Part shown: one piece after another, positions 44,167-55,212 of the stretch | How positions within the stretch are numbered: the first letter of the stretch is position 1 | How the letters are laid out: every line of letters starts with the position of its first letter | Assembly (NCBI GenBank): GCA_016710365.1 | Contig: JADJVW010000008.1 | Span: forward strand, 44,740-108,739 | Length of the DNA stretch: 64,000 nt | Reading direction: 5' to 3' | Origin: Candidatus Caldilinea saccharophila | GTDB lineage: Bacteria; Chloroflexota; Anaerolineae; Caldilineales; Caldilineaceae | Program-made: the position numbers and the translations under genes | The notes under the pieces: generated by a model | The model's database searches: none | What the model saw: the letters and a program-made list of their open reading frames with translations, nothing else | What the model was told of the DNA's origin: nothing

Positions 44167-45186
44167 ATGACGAAACACAAGACCCTGTTTTTGACCCAAC
44201 GCGGCCTGCAACATCAACAATGGGCAATGGAAGCGGCGCCGCCTGAACTCGACCTGATCATGCGGCGTGGCACGGATCGTGAAGAACTGCTGGCGCTGCT
44301 GGCCGACGCCGAGTTCCTGATCAGCGAGCGCACCGGTATGATCGACGCCGAGATGATCGCGGCGGCGCCCAAGCTGCGTCTGATCCAGCGGCTGGGGCGG
44401 CAGACGTGGGACATCGACCTGGACGCAGCGCGCAATGCTGGCGTGGCTGTCTGCTGCCTGCCCAACAACGGCTGCATCATGGTCGCCGAGCAGATGATGC
44501 TGCAGATGCTCGGCCTGCTCAAACGGCTGCGCGAGGGGATGACGGTGACGGCGGAAGGTGCGGACTGGGGCATCGAAACAAAGCGTGGGGATGAGGACAC
44601 CTTCGCCTACAACTGGTCGCAGCGCGGCGGCATCGGCAAGCTGAGCGGTGCGACTGTCGGCATCCTCGGCTTTGGTGAGATCGGGCTGGAACTGGTGGAG
44701 CAGTTGCGCGGCTTTCATTGCACCGTGCTCTATCATAAACGCGCGCAGCTTCCCGCTGCGGTTGAAGAGCAATTGCGCCTCGAATACGCCACACCACAGG
44801 CCATCGCCGAAGGCAGCGACATCGTTTGTTCGCTGCTGCCGTATCAGGGGCCGAAGGAGCCAATCGACGCTGCATATTTCGCGCGGATGAAGGCCGGAGC
44901 GCTCTTTGTGCATTGTGGGTCGGGCGCTACGGTCGATGAGGCGGCTATGCTTGACGCGCTGCGTTCGGGTCATCTGGCCGGCGCCGCGCTCGACACCTAC
45001 ACCTACGAACCATTGCGCGCCGGCGATCCGCTGGTCGATGCGGTGCAGGATCCGGCGCTCAACCTGATCCTGACGCCGCACACCGCGGCCGGCGGCGTCA
45101 CCGCAGGCGGACGCGGGCGGACTCAGGATTACGACAACATCCTGGCGCTGCTGGCGGGGCGTGAATTGCAGTATCGCTTGGTGTGA
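44167..45186 (+). CDS. D-isomer-specific 2-hydroxyacid dehydrogenase family protein
   Basis: 339 residues. NAD-binding LGFGEIGLELVEQ, the Arg region FVHCGSGATVDE, GAALDTYTYEPL and the catalytic His in LTPHTAAGG identify the SerA/LdhA superfamily. The canonical Arg before the GxxVxE-like segment appears replaced (HCGSGATV against NxxRGxxV), so activity is not certain. AAGGCAAG precedes the ATG. It could reduce a 2-oxoacid product of the pathway. Confidence 0.83.
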   Translation: MTKHKTLFLTQRGLQHQQWAMEAAPPELDLIMRRGTDREELLALLADAEFLISERTGMIDAEMIAAAPKLRLIQRLGRQTWDIDLDAARNAGVAVCCLPNNGCIMVAEQMMLQMLGLLKRLREGMTVTAEGADWGIETKRGDEDTFAYNWSQRGGIGKLSGATVGILGFGEIGLELVEQLRGFHCTVLYHKRAQLPAAVEEQLRLEYATPQAIAEGSDIVCSLLPYQGPKEPIDAAYFARMKAGALFVHCGSGATVDEAAMLDALRSGHLAGAALDTYTYEPLRAGDPLVDAVQDPALNLILTPHTAAGGVTAGGRGRTQDYDNILALLAGRELQYRLV

Positions 45187-45569
45187 GTGCATAGTTTGGC
45201 TTTTTCACACCAAGCCACAAAGTACACAAAGAGGATTGTTCTTGGCTTTTCTCTGTGTTCTTCGGGTCTCCGTGAGACAAGATTGGCTTTTTCACACCAA
45301 GCCACAAAGTACACAAAGAGGATTTTTCTTGGCTTTTCTCTGTGTTCTTCGTGTCTCCGCGTGAGACAAGATTTGGCTTTTTCACACCAAGCCACAAAGC
45401 GGACAAAGGCCAGGCAAAGCGGTTGACTGGGCACAAAGGCTACCTTATCTTGCAACCATGACAACGACCGTAACCATACATCGCTCGTTTGTCACAACAG
45501 TTGGGTAAATTCTTCTAATCTGCTTGTCTACAGTTGAGTTTACAAGTGTAACAATGCCTCGAAAACAAA
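45187..45569. other. Intergenic region with tandem repeats
   Basis: The 383 bp hold the tandem repeat array (45196-45412) and then about 150 bp of more AT-rich sequence without clear features. A promoter for the AT-rich gene at 45570 would lie here, but I cannot name its boxes with confidence. Confidence 0.45.
45196..45412. repeat. Tandem repeat, about 2.4 units of 87-90 bp (CACAAAG family)
   Basis: Units start TTGGCTTTTTCACACCAAGC at 45196, 45283 and 45373. Each complete unit contains CCACAAAGTACACAAAGAGG facing CTCTGTGTTCTTCG, so each unit is itself an imperfect hairpin. It is not a CRISPR array, because nothing unique separates the units. Confidence 0.8.
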
Positions 45570-46040
45570 ATGGTGATAACGGTCTACATCGATATCAGCG
45601 CTAAGTTGGAAAATTGGACTGCCGACAGTGTGGTAGCGATGACCGATGGTGTGGCGCTCGTGCTTGTCGTGCCGTCCGCCGTTAAGCAAGCTGTGCGGGC
45701 TTGGCTACGCGAGCGGTTTCCATCTCGGCGTGGGTCATATCACGCCTACGTGCTGCTTGTAATCCTGATCTATCTCATCTTGCAATCAGAAGTAGAGCAT
45801 GTTGAGTCAATCGTTATCGATGCTGATTACATGGGTGAGGGCAGTCAGGGGAAGATTGAAAACGAGCTTGCACCATTATTGAGGCGCAATCGACCACATC
45901 TCAGCGGCAAACAGATTCATTTCCAGAAAATCAAAGGGACACGCGCCGATAAATTAGCACGCGAGGTATACTTGGAAAAAAATCGTCAACGGTGGCGTCA
46001 TCTCGTATTTGCGGAAACCCGAAGCGTACTGGAGAAATAA
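45570..46040 (+). CDS. Hypothetical protein, AT-rich relative to neighbours
   Basis: 156 residues; I recognise no family. It is basic at the C-terminus and has a hydrophobic stretch (YVLLVILIYLILQ) around residues 60-75 that could be a buried strand/helix rather than a membrane helix. IVIDADYMGEGSQGKIENEL and KIKGTRADKLAREV look like an ordered domain. Codon use is more AT-rich than in the genes around, suggesting transfer. There is no clear ribosome site. It interrupts the catabolic directon and may be unrelated to it. Confidence 0.5.
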   Translation: MVITVYIDISAKLENWTADSVVAMTDGVALVLVVPSAVKQAVRAWLRERFPSRRGSYHAYVLLVILIYLILQSEVEHVESIVIDADYMGEGSQGKIENELAPLLRRNRPHLSGKQIHFQKIKGTRADKLAREVYLEKNRQRWRHLVFAETRSVLEK

Positions 46041-46178
46041 AAGAGACTTGGCTTCCCTTGCGGGCTACATCTGGATCCCTGTCCGCCCTTATGTCGGAAA
46101 GAAAGTCAGATCGCCAAGTCCTCTGCAATGAGTCTAGCGCAATCTGTCAAACCCACAAACATTTTTTGAGAATCACAC

Positions 46179-47490
<1,312 letters not shown>

Positions 47491-47687
47491 ACTAGTGGAC
47501 TATCAAACGTCAGCGTTTGGGTAGAGCGACAGCAAGTGAACGCAGATACGCACAGATAAAATCGGATAAGCGCAGATAAGCGCAAAGCAGCAGAGCATCT
47601 GAGGCTATCGGCGTTTATCTGTGTTCTTATGCTACGTTTCTTTGGATTCATGAGGCCGGAGCGCGTGTGCGATAATGCAGAGACGCC
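47491..47687. repeat. Gap with AGATA/ATCTG word repeats
   Basis: Words CGCAGATA, GCACAGATAA, GCGCAGATAAGCGC and, facing them, GTTTATCTGTGTTC form an imperfect inverted repeat (about 47541-47632) between the amidohydrolase and the permease genes. It is another word family of the same general style as the CGGAT blocks. Confidence 0.45.
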
Positions 47688-48614
47688 ATGAACCTGCACC
47701 ACGTGCGAGGCGCAACTGCCTCTTCCCACCATTTTAGCCCACAGGCGCGCCACCAACTGAAGCTCTGGCTGCTGCTGACGCCCTTTCTCGCCGGCGCGTC
47801 GTTGTTGATCGGTCTGCCGGCGCTGATCACCTTTGCGCTGGCCTTCACTCGTTACGATGCAATTTCGCCGCCCCTCTGGAACGGGCTGCAAAACTTTGCG
47901 ACCATCTTTCAGCGTGACGTCTTTTGGATCGCGGTGCGCAATTCGCTGCTCTTTGCGGCCACTGCAGCACCCTTGCAGGTGCTCGGCGCCACGCTGCTGG
48001 CGCTGCTGCTGCATCCGCCGCGGCGCGGGGCGAAGCTCTACCGCTCCGCCGTCTACCTCTCCAGCGTGCTGCCCGATGTCGCCTACGCGCTGATCTGGCT
48101 CTGGCTCTTCAACCCGCTCTACGGGCCGATCAACCTGCTGCTGGCGCGTGTGGGGCTGCCGCAGCCGGCGTGGCTTGTCGATCCGGCCACGGCGCTGCCG
48201 TCGCTGGTGATCATGGCTGCGCTGCGCGTCGGCGAAGGGATGCTGCTGCTGATCGCCGCGCGGCAGGCAATTCCCCCCACCTATTTCCAGGCTGCGATGT
48301 TGGATGGCGCAGGGCGCGGGCAGAGCTTCCGCTATCTAACCTTGCCGCTGCTGACGCCGTGGCTGCTCCTCCTGCTGGTGCGCGATGTCGTGCTCGGCGC
48401 GCACAGCGCCTTCACACCGGTCTACATCATGACCGGCGGTGGACCGGGTTATGCGACGACCCTGCTGCCTTTTCTGATCTACGAGGAGGCGTTCGGGCAT
48501 CTGCGCATCGGTCAGGCCGCGGCGATGATGACTCTCATGTTCGCCGCCATTGGTCTGCTGGTGTGGGTCATCTATCGGTGGGCCAGCCGCCTGGGGTACG
48601 AGGATGAGCTCTAG
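47688..48614 (+). CDS. ABC transporter permease (MalF/UgpA-like)
   Basis: 308 residues with six helices. The inner-membrane EAA loop reads AAMLDGAGRGQSFRYLTLPLLTP. It pairs with the next permease, which overlaps it by 11 nt, and with the solute-binding protein behind. By family it is a carbohydrate-type importer (CUT1). No ATPase gene accompanies the set, so a shared MsiK-like ATPase elsewhere is likely. Confidence 0.9.
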   Translation: MNLHHVRGATASSHHFSPQARHQLKLWLLLTPFLAGASLLIGLPALITFALAFTRYDAISPPLWNGLQNFATIFQRDVFWIAVRNSLLFAATAAPLQVLGATLLALLLHPPRRGAKLYRSAVYLSSVLPDVAYALIWLWLFNPLYGPINLLLARVGLPQPAWLVDPATALPSLVIMAALRVGEGMLLLIAARQAIPPTYFQAAMLDGAGRGQSFRYLTLPLLTPWLLLLLVRDVVLGAHSAFTPVYIMTGGGPGYATTLLPFLIYEEAFGHLRIGQAAAMMTLMFAAIGLLVWVIYRWASRLGYEDEL

Positions 48615-49560
48615 ACGCACGGTTGAAGCGCGGACCCGTGCGTTACAAGCGCCGCCTCCGGAGCAGTCGCGCCGCTTGGCGGAGAGTCGCTCGCTCCTGT
48701 GGCGGCGGCGTGGACGACGCCTGCTCTGGCAGGCGGCAGCGGTGAGCGCGGCCGCGATCTTTCTGACGCCGCTGCTCTGGATGGGGATCGCTTCGCTGCA
48801 GCCGGTGGGCCTGCCCCCGGCGCGCACGTTCGCATGGTTCCCGCGCGGCGTCGCCTGGTCGAACTACGGCGAAATCTTCCGCGTCATTCCGCTGGCGCGC
48901 CAGCTTGGCAACTCGCTGTGGGTCAGCAGCGTCGGCGCGGCGGTGACGTTGCTGACCGCATCCTGGGCGGGCTTTGCGATGGCGCAGATGGCGCCGCCGG
49001 TGCGTCGCCGGCTGGTGGCGCTGGCGCTGCTGCTGCTGCTGACGCCGGCAAGCGCGGTCTGGCTGCCGCGCTATCTTCTCTTCTCCGCGGCCGGGCTGAT
49101 CGACGCCTATGCCGCCCTGGTCGCGCCGGCGCTGATGGGCACCAAATCGCTCTTTGTGCTAATGTATTATTGGTCCTTCCGCCGCGTCTCGCTCGAACTT
49201 TTTGAGGCCGCGCGACTGGAGGGCGCCGGGGTCTGGGCAAGCTGGCGCCGCATTGCGCTGCCGCTGGCTGGCCCGACGACGCTGGCGGTGCTGGTGCTTT
49301 CCTTCAGCCATTACTGGAGCGATTTTGTCGACCCGCTGCTCTTTCTCAAGTCGGCGCAACGCTTTACCGTGGCGGTCGGTCTGCGTATGCTGCAACAGAT
49401 GGATGTGACGAACTGGCCGCTCTTGCTGGCCGGCGTCATGATCATGATCGCGCCGGTGCTGCTGCTCTATGCGCTGCTCCAAGTCATGCTGCGCGGGGAT
49501 GCCCACTTCTGGCGCCGCACGCTGCGCAGCGGCTTTGGCGGGGAGAAAGCCAAACACTAA
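48604..49560 (+). CDS. ABC transporter permease (MalG/UgpE-like)
   Basis: About 318 residues. Six helices; EAA loop ELFEAARLEGAGVWASWRRIALP. I chose ATG 48604 (MSSRRT), which overlaps the end of the first permease; the frame upstream has no basis. The long Arg-rich N-terminus is unusual for MalG proteins. Confidence 0.88.
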   Translation: MSSRRTVEARTRALQAPPPEQSRRLAESRSLLWRRRGRRLLWQAAAVSAAAIFLTPLLWMGIASLQPVGLPPARTFAWFPRGVAWSNYGEIFRVIPLARQLGNSLWVSSVGAAVTLLTASWAGFAMAQMAPPVRRRLVALALLLLLTPASAVWLPRYLLFSAAGLIDAYAALVAPALMGTKSLFVLMYYWSFRRVSLELFEAARLEGAGVWASWRRIALPLAGPTTLAVLVLSFSHYWSDFVDPLLFLKSAQRFTVAVGLRMLQQMDVTNWPLLLAGVMIMIAPVLLLYALLQVMLRGDAHFWRRTLRSGFGGEKAKH

Positions 49561-49581
49561 CACTCTATGAAAGGAACGATT

Positions 49582-50862
49582 ATGTTGGCTCGTGTGCTGC
49601 TCGTTGCTTGGATCATGGGGCTGCTCGCTGCCTGTGCGCCGGTTGCTGCTCGACCGGTCGCGCATGAAGCACAGGAGACTATCCTTTTTCTGATCTCCGG
49701 CGACCCGGCCGATGAAGCCGCCTATCGAACTTTGGTTGATGCGTTCATGGCGGCCGACCCCACCGTGCAGGTCGATCTGCTCAACATCCCCAGCGGCGGT
49801 GACTTTCGCCGCCGTCTGGCCGCTGATTTTGCCGCGGGCGCGCCGCCGGACATCTTCCTGATCAACTATCGCCGCTACGGCCCCTATCTCGCCGCCGGCG
49901 CGATCGAGCCGGTTGAACCTTACCTGGCGCACAGCGCGCAGTTGGCGCGCGAGGATTTTTATCCGCAGGCGCTGGACGCCTTCACCTGGCAGGGCGCGCT
50001 CCAGTGTCTGCCGCAGAACATGTCAAGCCCGGTCATCTACTACAACCGCGATTTGTTCGCCGCCGCCGGCCTTGACGATCCCGCCGCGGATTGGACGTGG
50101 GCGGACTTTCTCGCCGCCGCGCAGGTACTGACGCGCGATCTCGACGGCGATGGCGCCATCGACCAATACGGTCTGGGAATCGAGCCGGCGCTGGTGCGGG
50201 CGGCGCCCTTTATTTGGATGAATGACGGCGAAATTGTGGACGACCCGGCCGCGCCCACACGTCTGACACTGGACAGCGCGGCCAGCCGCGCCGCGCTGCA
50301 ATGGTTTGTCGAGCTACAGACCGTGCACGGCGTTGTCCCCAATGCCGTCGCCGAGGCGGCCGAGAGCAGCGAGAGCCGCTTTCTCAACAGTCGTCTTGCC
50401 ATGCTCATGGAGAGCCGCCGCACCACGCCGGAATTCCGCGCCATCGACGGCTTCGACTGGGATGTGGCGCCGCTGCCGCAGGGCAAGCAGCGCGCCAGCA
50501 TTTTGCACGCCGACGCCTACTGTATGGCGGCGGCGGGCCGCCACCAAGACGCGGCCTGGCGCTTTATCGAATTTGCCAACACGCGGGCAGGACAGTCGCT
50601 CCTGGCGCGCACCGGGCGCACCGTCCCCTCGCGCATCGATCTGGCCACCACTGAAGTCTTTCTCGATCCACAGGCCAGACCGGCCAACAGCCGCGCCTTT
50701 GTCGACGCCATTCCGGCGGTCCGCGCCTTCCCGGCCATGACTACGTGGTTTGACATCGAAAGTGAGATCGACGCGGAGTTGGAGCAGGCCTTCTACGGGC
50801 AGCTTTCGCTCGACGAGGCGATCCGGAATGCCGAAGCGCGCAGCGCCGAATTCTTTCAATAA
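49582..50862 (+). CDS. Extracellular solute-binding lipoprotein (family 1)
   Basis: About 426 residues. Lipoprotein signal (WIMGLLAACAPV). The family-1 fold shows AAGAPPDIFLINYRRYGPY, PVIYYNRDLFAAAGLDDP and DWTWADFLAAAQVLT. ATG 49582 is preferred because AAGGA lies 6 nt upstream; 49567 is an alternative. It completes the third part of a CUT1-type importer. It is the last gene of the plus-strand run and converges on mtaB with a 7-bp overlap. Confidence 0.9.
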   Translation: MLARVLLVAWIMGLLAACAPVAARPVAHEAQETILFLISGDPADEAAYRTLVDAFMAADPTVQVDLLNIPSGGDFRRRLAADFAAGAPPDIFLINYRRYGPYLAAGAIEPVEPYLAHSAQLAREDFYPQALDAFTWQGALQCLPQNMSSPVIYYNRDLFAAAGLDDPAADWTWADFLAAAQVLTRDLDGDGAIDQYGLGIEPALVRAAPFIWMNDGEIVDDPAAPTRLTLDSAASRAALQWFVELQTVHGVVPNAVAEAAESSESRFLNSRLAMLMESRRTTPEFRAIDGFDWDVAPLPQGKQRASILHADAYCMAAAGRHQDAAWRFIEFANTRAGQSLLARTGRTVPSRIDLATTEVFLDPQARPANSRAFVDAIPAVRAFPAMTTWFDIESEIDAELEQAFYGQLSLDEAIRNAEARSAEFFQ

Positions 50863-52198
50863 CGTGAGGATACAGCATTCCCATGCATCACATCGCCGGC
50901 GAGCGTGGCAAGTTGCACGGGTGCGAGCATGTTGTGCAGGTCGGCGTCTTCCGGGGCGACGGTTGCCACGCGCAGATAGTTGTCCGTCAGCCCGAACCAC
51001 AGGCGGCCAGGCTGATCGGCGAGCGGCTTGCCTTCGCCCTCGAAGAGCACGGGCCGAGTTGTCCCGACAAAACGGCTGCGTTCGGTCTGGCCGGTGGCTG
51101 TCACCACAGCCTGCATCTGCCGCAGCCGCGCCCGCTTCACCTCGGTGGGCAATTGGTCGCCAACGCTGGCCGCGGCTGTGCCTTCCCGCGCGCTGAAGGG
51201 GAAAAGGTGGGCGTGAGTAAAGCGCATTTCCTCCACAAACGCCAGCCCTTCGGCAAAATCATCGTCGCGCTCGCCAGGGAAACCCACGATCAGGTCGGTC
51301 GTGAGCACCAGATCGGGAATCGCCGCGCGTGCATCCTCGACAAGGCGGCGGTAGCTGGCAGTCGTGCAGCGCCGCGCCATGGCGCGCAGTTGTCGATCCG
51401 CGCCGGCCTGCAAAGGTAAATGCAGATGCGGGCAAAGCCGACCGGGCCAGCGCGCCCACAGATCGAAAAAACCATCGCTCAGTTCCCACGGTTCGAGGCT
51501 GCTGAGGCGCAGACGCGGGATCGCAGTTTCGGTCAGCAAAGCGGCGACCAACTGCTTGAGATCGCTGCCCGCGTCGCCGGCCAGGTCGCGGCCATAGCTG
51601 CCCAGGTGCACGCCCGTCAGCACCGCCTCCATGACGCCTGCCTCCGCCGCACGCTGCACTTCGGCGACGACGTCTTGCCAGCGGCGGCTGCGACTTTCCC
51701 CGCGCAGCGTGGTCACGATGCAGAAGGTGCAGCGGTTGTTGCAGCCATCCTGCACTTTGACGAATGCGCGCGTGCGCGGCGCGTGCGTCTGCGCGGCCAA
51801 ACGCCGAACGGTGTGCCGTCGGGCTGCATATGGGCCAGCGCGTCGGCGTCGTCCAACTCGGCGCTCCAGGGTTCGAGCAGGGAAAAGAGCATCTCCTTGC
51901 GGCGGTTGTCGGCGACGAGGGCAACGCCGGGCAGTGCGGCTGCTTGTTGAGGGCGGAGCGTGGCCCAGCAGCCGGTGACGGCAATGCGCGCTTGCGGGCT
52001 GGCGCGATGCAGAGCGGCCAGCCGCTTGCGTGAATCGCGTTCGGCGCCCGCGGTCACCGCGCAGGAATTGAAGAGTACGACCTGCGCCTGCTCCGGCGCG
52101 GCGACGATGGTGTGACCGGCGTGGCGCAACTGGCCGGCGAGCGTCTCCATTTCGCTATAGTTGAGGCGACAGCCGATTTGGTCGAAGAAAATACGCAT
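50856..52198 (-). CDS. mtaB: tRNA methylthiotransferase MtaB, frame break near 51800
   Basis: About 447 residues when joined. N-terminal domain: GCRLNYSEMETLAGQL, LFNSCAVTAGAERDSRK, AVTGCWA (three cluster Cys). The radical SAM Cys motif CNNRCTFCIV follows in the second frame, with GESRSRRWQDVVAEVQ, LTGVHLGSYG and DLIVGFPGE. The C-terminus is TRAM-like. One missing base near 51797-51803 breaks the frame between the domains. MtaB converts t6A37 to ms2t6A37, using the product of the TsaD pathway encoded immediately upstream. Confidence 0.88.
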
Positions 52199-52208
52199 TG
52201 GTGATCCG

Positions 52209-53270
52209 TTACACTTCCTCTACGAGCGGCAGCGAAGCGTGTACATCCATCGCCAGCCCATCTTCCTGTGACGGGTGTGTGCGCCAATTATAGAAGGCCG
52301 CCGCGCCGATCATGGCGGCATTGTCCGTACAATATACGAGCGGCGGAATATAGAGCGGGATACTTAACGCCTCCAAGCGCGCGGTCGCGGTCGCACGCAG
52401 CGTCTGATTGGCGCTCACGCCGCCGCAGATGCAAACCTGCTGCGCGCCGGTTGCCAGCGCCGCATCGACGGTCTTATCCACCAGCACATCGGCCACCGCC
52501 TGTTGAAACGACGCGGCAAGATCCGCCAGCAGGTGTGGATCGTGCAGGTCTTGGCCTTGCGCGGCGAGGCGTTTGGTCAGGTTGAGCGTCGCGGTCTTCA
52601 GACCGGAAAAACTGAAGTCGAAACGATGGCTGGGATCGTGACGCAAGGCGCGCGGCAGATCAAACGCGGCGGGATCGCCGCGCGCCGCCGTCTGCTGAAT
52701 CGCCGGCCCGCCAGGAAAGCCCAGAGCGAGCAGACGCGCCACTTTGTCGAACGCCTCACCCGCGGCGTCGTCCAGCGTACCACCCAGCCGTCGATAGCGA
52801 CCATGCCCGCGCATCTCGATCAGCTCCGTGTGCCCGCCGGAAACGATCAGCACGAGGACGGGGAAGGCGTCGGGCGGGCGTCCGTGCGCCCGGCCTGGCG
52901 CGTCGAGCCAGTTGGAGTAGATGTGTCCTTCCAGATGGTTGACGGCGAGCAGCGGCAGGCCGGCGGCAAAGGCCAGCCCCTTGGCGGCATTGACGCCCAC
53001 CAGCAGACTGCCCGCCAGGCCCGGCCCCTGCGTGACGGCGATGGCGTCCAGCGTCTGCACCGAGACGTCCGCTTCCGCCAGCGCCTGGGCGATCACCGGG
53101 GCAATCGCCAGCACATGTTGCCGGCTGGCCACCTCCGGGAAGACGCCGCCAAAGCGCCGGTGCAGGTCGATCTGGGTGGCGATGACATTGGAGTGGACGC
53201 TGCACCCATCTTCCACCACGGCCGCCGCGGTCTCATCGCAACTGGTTTCGATCGCTAGAATTTTCGTCAT
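52209..53270 (-). CDS. tsaD: tRNA threonylcarbamoyltransferase TsaD
   Basis: About 353 residues. ILAIETSCDETAAAVV, QGPGLAGSLLVG, the metal-binding VNHLEGHIYSNW (HxxxH) and VSGGHTEL are diagnostic for TsaD/Kae1. It transfers the threonylcarbamoyl group to A37. The ATG at 53270 overlaps the stop of the upstream membrane-protein gene (ATGA), with GGAG upstream. It is followed after 10 nt by mtaB, which modifies the same nucleotide. Confidence 0.94.
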   Translation of the reverse strand: MTKILAIETSCDETAAAVVEDGCSVHSNVIATQIDLHRRFGGVFPEVASRQHVLAIAPVIAQALAEADVSVQTLDAIAVTQGPGLAGSLLVGVNAAKGLAFAAGLPLLAVNHLEGHIYSNWLDAPGRAHGRPPDAFPVLVLIVSGGHTELIEMRGHGRYRRLGGTLDDAAGEAFDKVARLLALGFPGGPAIQQTAARGDPAAFDLPRALRHDPSHRFDFSFSGLKTATLNLTKRLAAQGQDLHDPHLLADLAASFQQAVADVLVDKTVDAALATGAQQVCICGGVSANQTLRATATARLEALSIPLYIPPLVYCTDNAAMIGAAAFYNWRTHPSQEDGLAMDVHASLPLVEEV

Positions 53271-55093
53271 TTTTCTCGCTCCGGCCACAGCACCAAGCCC
53301 AGACACACCGCCAGCGCGACCGCCGAGATCAGCATGGCGATCATGCGCACCGGCGTCTCGCCAAAGCGCGCGTCGATGCGGTGGCTGCCCGTCGGCAGAT
53401 CAAACTGGATCGCGCCAAAAACAGGATCGGGGGCGATCTCCACCGGCTGACCGTCCACCGTCACCGCCCAGCCAGGGAAGTAGTAGACATTGAGCCTCAC
53501 CGCGCCCGGCGTGCTCATCTCCACGCTGCCACCGGCGCTGGAGCCGCCAACGTGACTCTCGGTCACGCGCCCCTCGCCTCTCACGATCTCCAGGCGTCCC
53601 TGCGTGGGCGCATCTCCCTGGTGCTCGACGTAATCCGGCGCGGCAAACGCCGCCGACAGAACGGTCGTCGTGAACGGCGCCGTCACCCAGACCGTGTAGC
53701 CGAACATGTCGGGGTGTTCGCGTTCGAACTGGTAGACAGCGCGGCCATCTTCGCGCCAGGGTTCCACCGGCGAGATCTGCGCCTGGATGTACGGATAACT
53801 CGCCAGCATCGCCAGCAGGCTCATGACGATAAGTCCACCCTCGGCGCGCGGCCCCGGCAGCGACGAGGGCAGCAAATTCCACAGCACCAGCCCGCCCAGC
53901 GCGCTGAAGACAAAACCCGCCAGCGCCAGCAGCCGCCACGGAAACTGAATCACGGCCAGCGGCGGTATGGCTTCCCACAGCGGCTGCGAAAGAGGAGACA
54001 TCACGAAAAGCAGGCCACCGCCGATCACGAGCAGGTATGTCATCTCCGCGCGCGCCTGGAGCGCCCGTCGCACCACGAACAGCGCTGCGATCGCCAGGAT
54101 CACGGCCAGGCTGCCAAGCTGGAAAGACATGCCATCGTTGGCGCCTGCGGGGTCGTCGGAATAGCCAAAGCCCCAGAACGGGCTGAAAAATTGGCCGAGC
54201 TGGACAAAATGGTTGCGATAATCGTAGGTGTTGGAAACATAGACCTGCTGGTCGAGATACTGCCCTTCGGTCAGCAGGGGGATCAGAAAGACGGCATAGA
54301 GCAGCAACGCCAGGCCACCTGCGGCGCCGGCCAGCAGCGTCGTACGCAGGGGAAAACCTCGCTGTCGCCATTGCTGGATCAGGCGGAAAAGCACCAGCGT
54401 TATCACCAGCGGCGCGATCGAAAGCAGGGCAAAGGCATGGGTCAGCAGCGCGCCGGCCAGCACCAGCGCCGCCACCCCCAGTCGGCGCGGCCAGCCAGGC
54501 ACGGCGCCGCGCACAAGCAGGCGGTCGAAAACGAGGATGAGCCAGGGTAGCCATGCCAGCAGCAGCGTGTCGGCCAACGCGCCGCGCACATAAAGGCCAA
54601 CAAAGTGATAGGGCAGGTAGGTGTAGATCAGACCAGCCGCCACCGCCGCCAGCCGCACACCATCAAGGCGCACACCGTCCAGCAGGCGCGCCATGCCGCC
54701 CGTGTTTTCCCAGACGTTCGCCGCCTCCCCCCTCAACCATGCGATCACGAGCCGGTACATGCCCCACGCACCCGCCAGCGCACCCGCCAGCCAGGCCAAC
54801 TTCACGGCAGTTGTGATGGTTGCGCCCAGCAGCACGAAAATTTCCGCTCCATAAAAGCCGAGCGGCGCCTGGATCAGAAAGGTAGGATAGCCAAGCCCTT
54901 GATTGTGATGCAACGCCCACCGTGGCCACAAAGCGCCGTCGCGGATCGAGGCGTCGAACATCTGTAAAAAGAAGACGCTGTGCCGGCCGTCGTGCGCGTC
55001 GAACCAGTAGCCGGGCGCGGCTAATGGCGCCAGCGACGGCAGCACCAGCACCAGCAGCAAGATCAGATAGGGATCCAGGCGCATTCTACGCAT
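53267..55093 (-). CDS. Large polytopic membrane protein (PTPS-related / YfhO-like)
   Basis: About 608 residues. Around ten to twelve helices in residues 1-~430, then an extracytoplasmic beta-rich domain (~450-585, e.g. YYFPGWAVTVDGQPVEI) and a last helix. The first loop has YWFDAHDGRHSVFFLQMFD, as in GT-C-type and 6-pyruvoyl-tetrahydropterin-synthase-related membrane proteins (PF10131). The likely role is in surface glycan transfer, not pterin chemistry. ATG 55093 or 55084. Overlaps tsaD by 4 nt. Confidence 0.75.
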   Translation of the reverse strand: MRRMRLDPYLILLLVLVLPSLAPLAAPGYWFDAHDGRHSVFFLQMFDASIRDGALWPRWALHHNQGLGYPTFLIQAPLGFYGAEIFVLLGATITTAVKLAWLAGALAGAWGMYRLVIAWLRGEAANVWENTGGMARLLDGVRLDGVRLAAVAAGLIYTYLPYHFVGLYVRGALADTLLLAWLPWLILVFDRLLVRGAVPGWPRRLGVAALVLAGALLTHAFALLSIAPLVITLVLFRLIQQWRQRGFPLRTTLLAGAAGGLALLLYAVFLIPLLTEGQYLDQQVYVSNTYDYRNHFVQLGQFFSPFWGFGYSDDPAGANDGMSFQLGSLAVILAIAALFVVRRALQARAEMTYLLVIGGGLLFVMSPLSQPLWEAIPPLAVIQFPWRLLALAGFVFSALGGLVLWNLLPSSLPGPRAEGGLIVMSLLAMLASYPYIQAQISPVEPWREDGRAVYQFEREHPDMFGYTVWVTAPFTTTVLSAAFAAPDYVEHQGDAPTQGRLEIVRGEGRVTESHVGGSSAGGSVEMSTPGAVRLNVYYFPGWAVTVDGQPVEIAPDPVFGAIQFDLPTGSHRIDARFGETPVRMIAMLISAVALAVCLGLVLWPEREK

Positions 55094-55212
55094 GTGACAA
55101 AACTCCAGCAGGCGGCTCGCCATCGATTCAGCCGCGATGAGGCCATCATACCTGAAACACGCGGGAATCCACGAAGCCGGTCCGCTCCAGTTTTTTGGTG
55201 CGCACCCCGTAG

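Noticed and set aside
45196..45412. CRISPR array
   Set aside because: The units are 87-90 bp, nearly identical throughout, with no unique spacers and no cas genes nearby.
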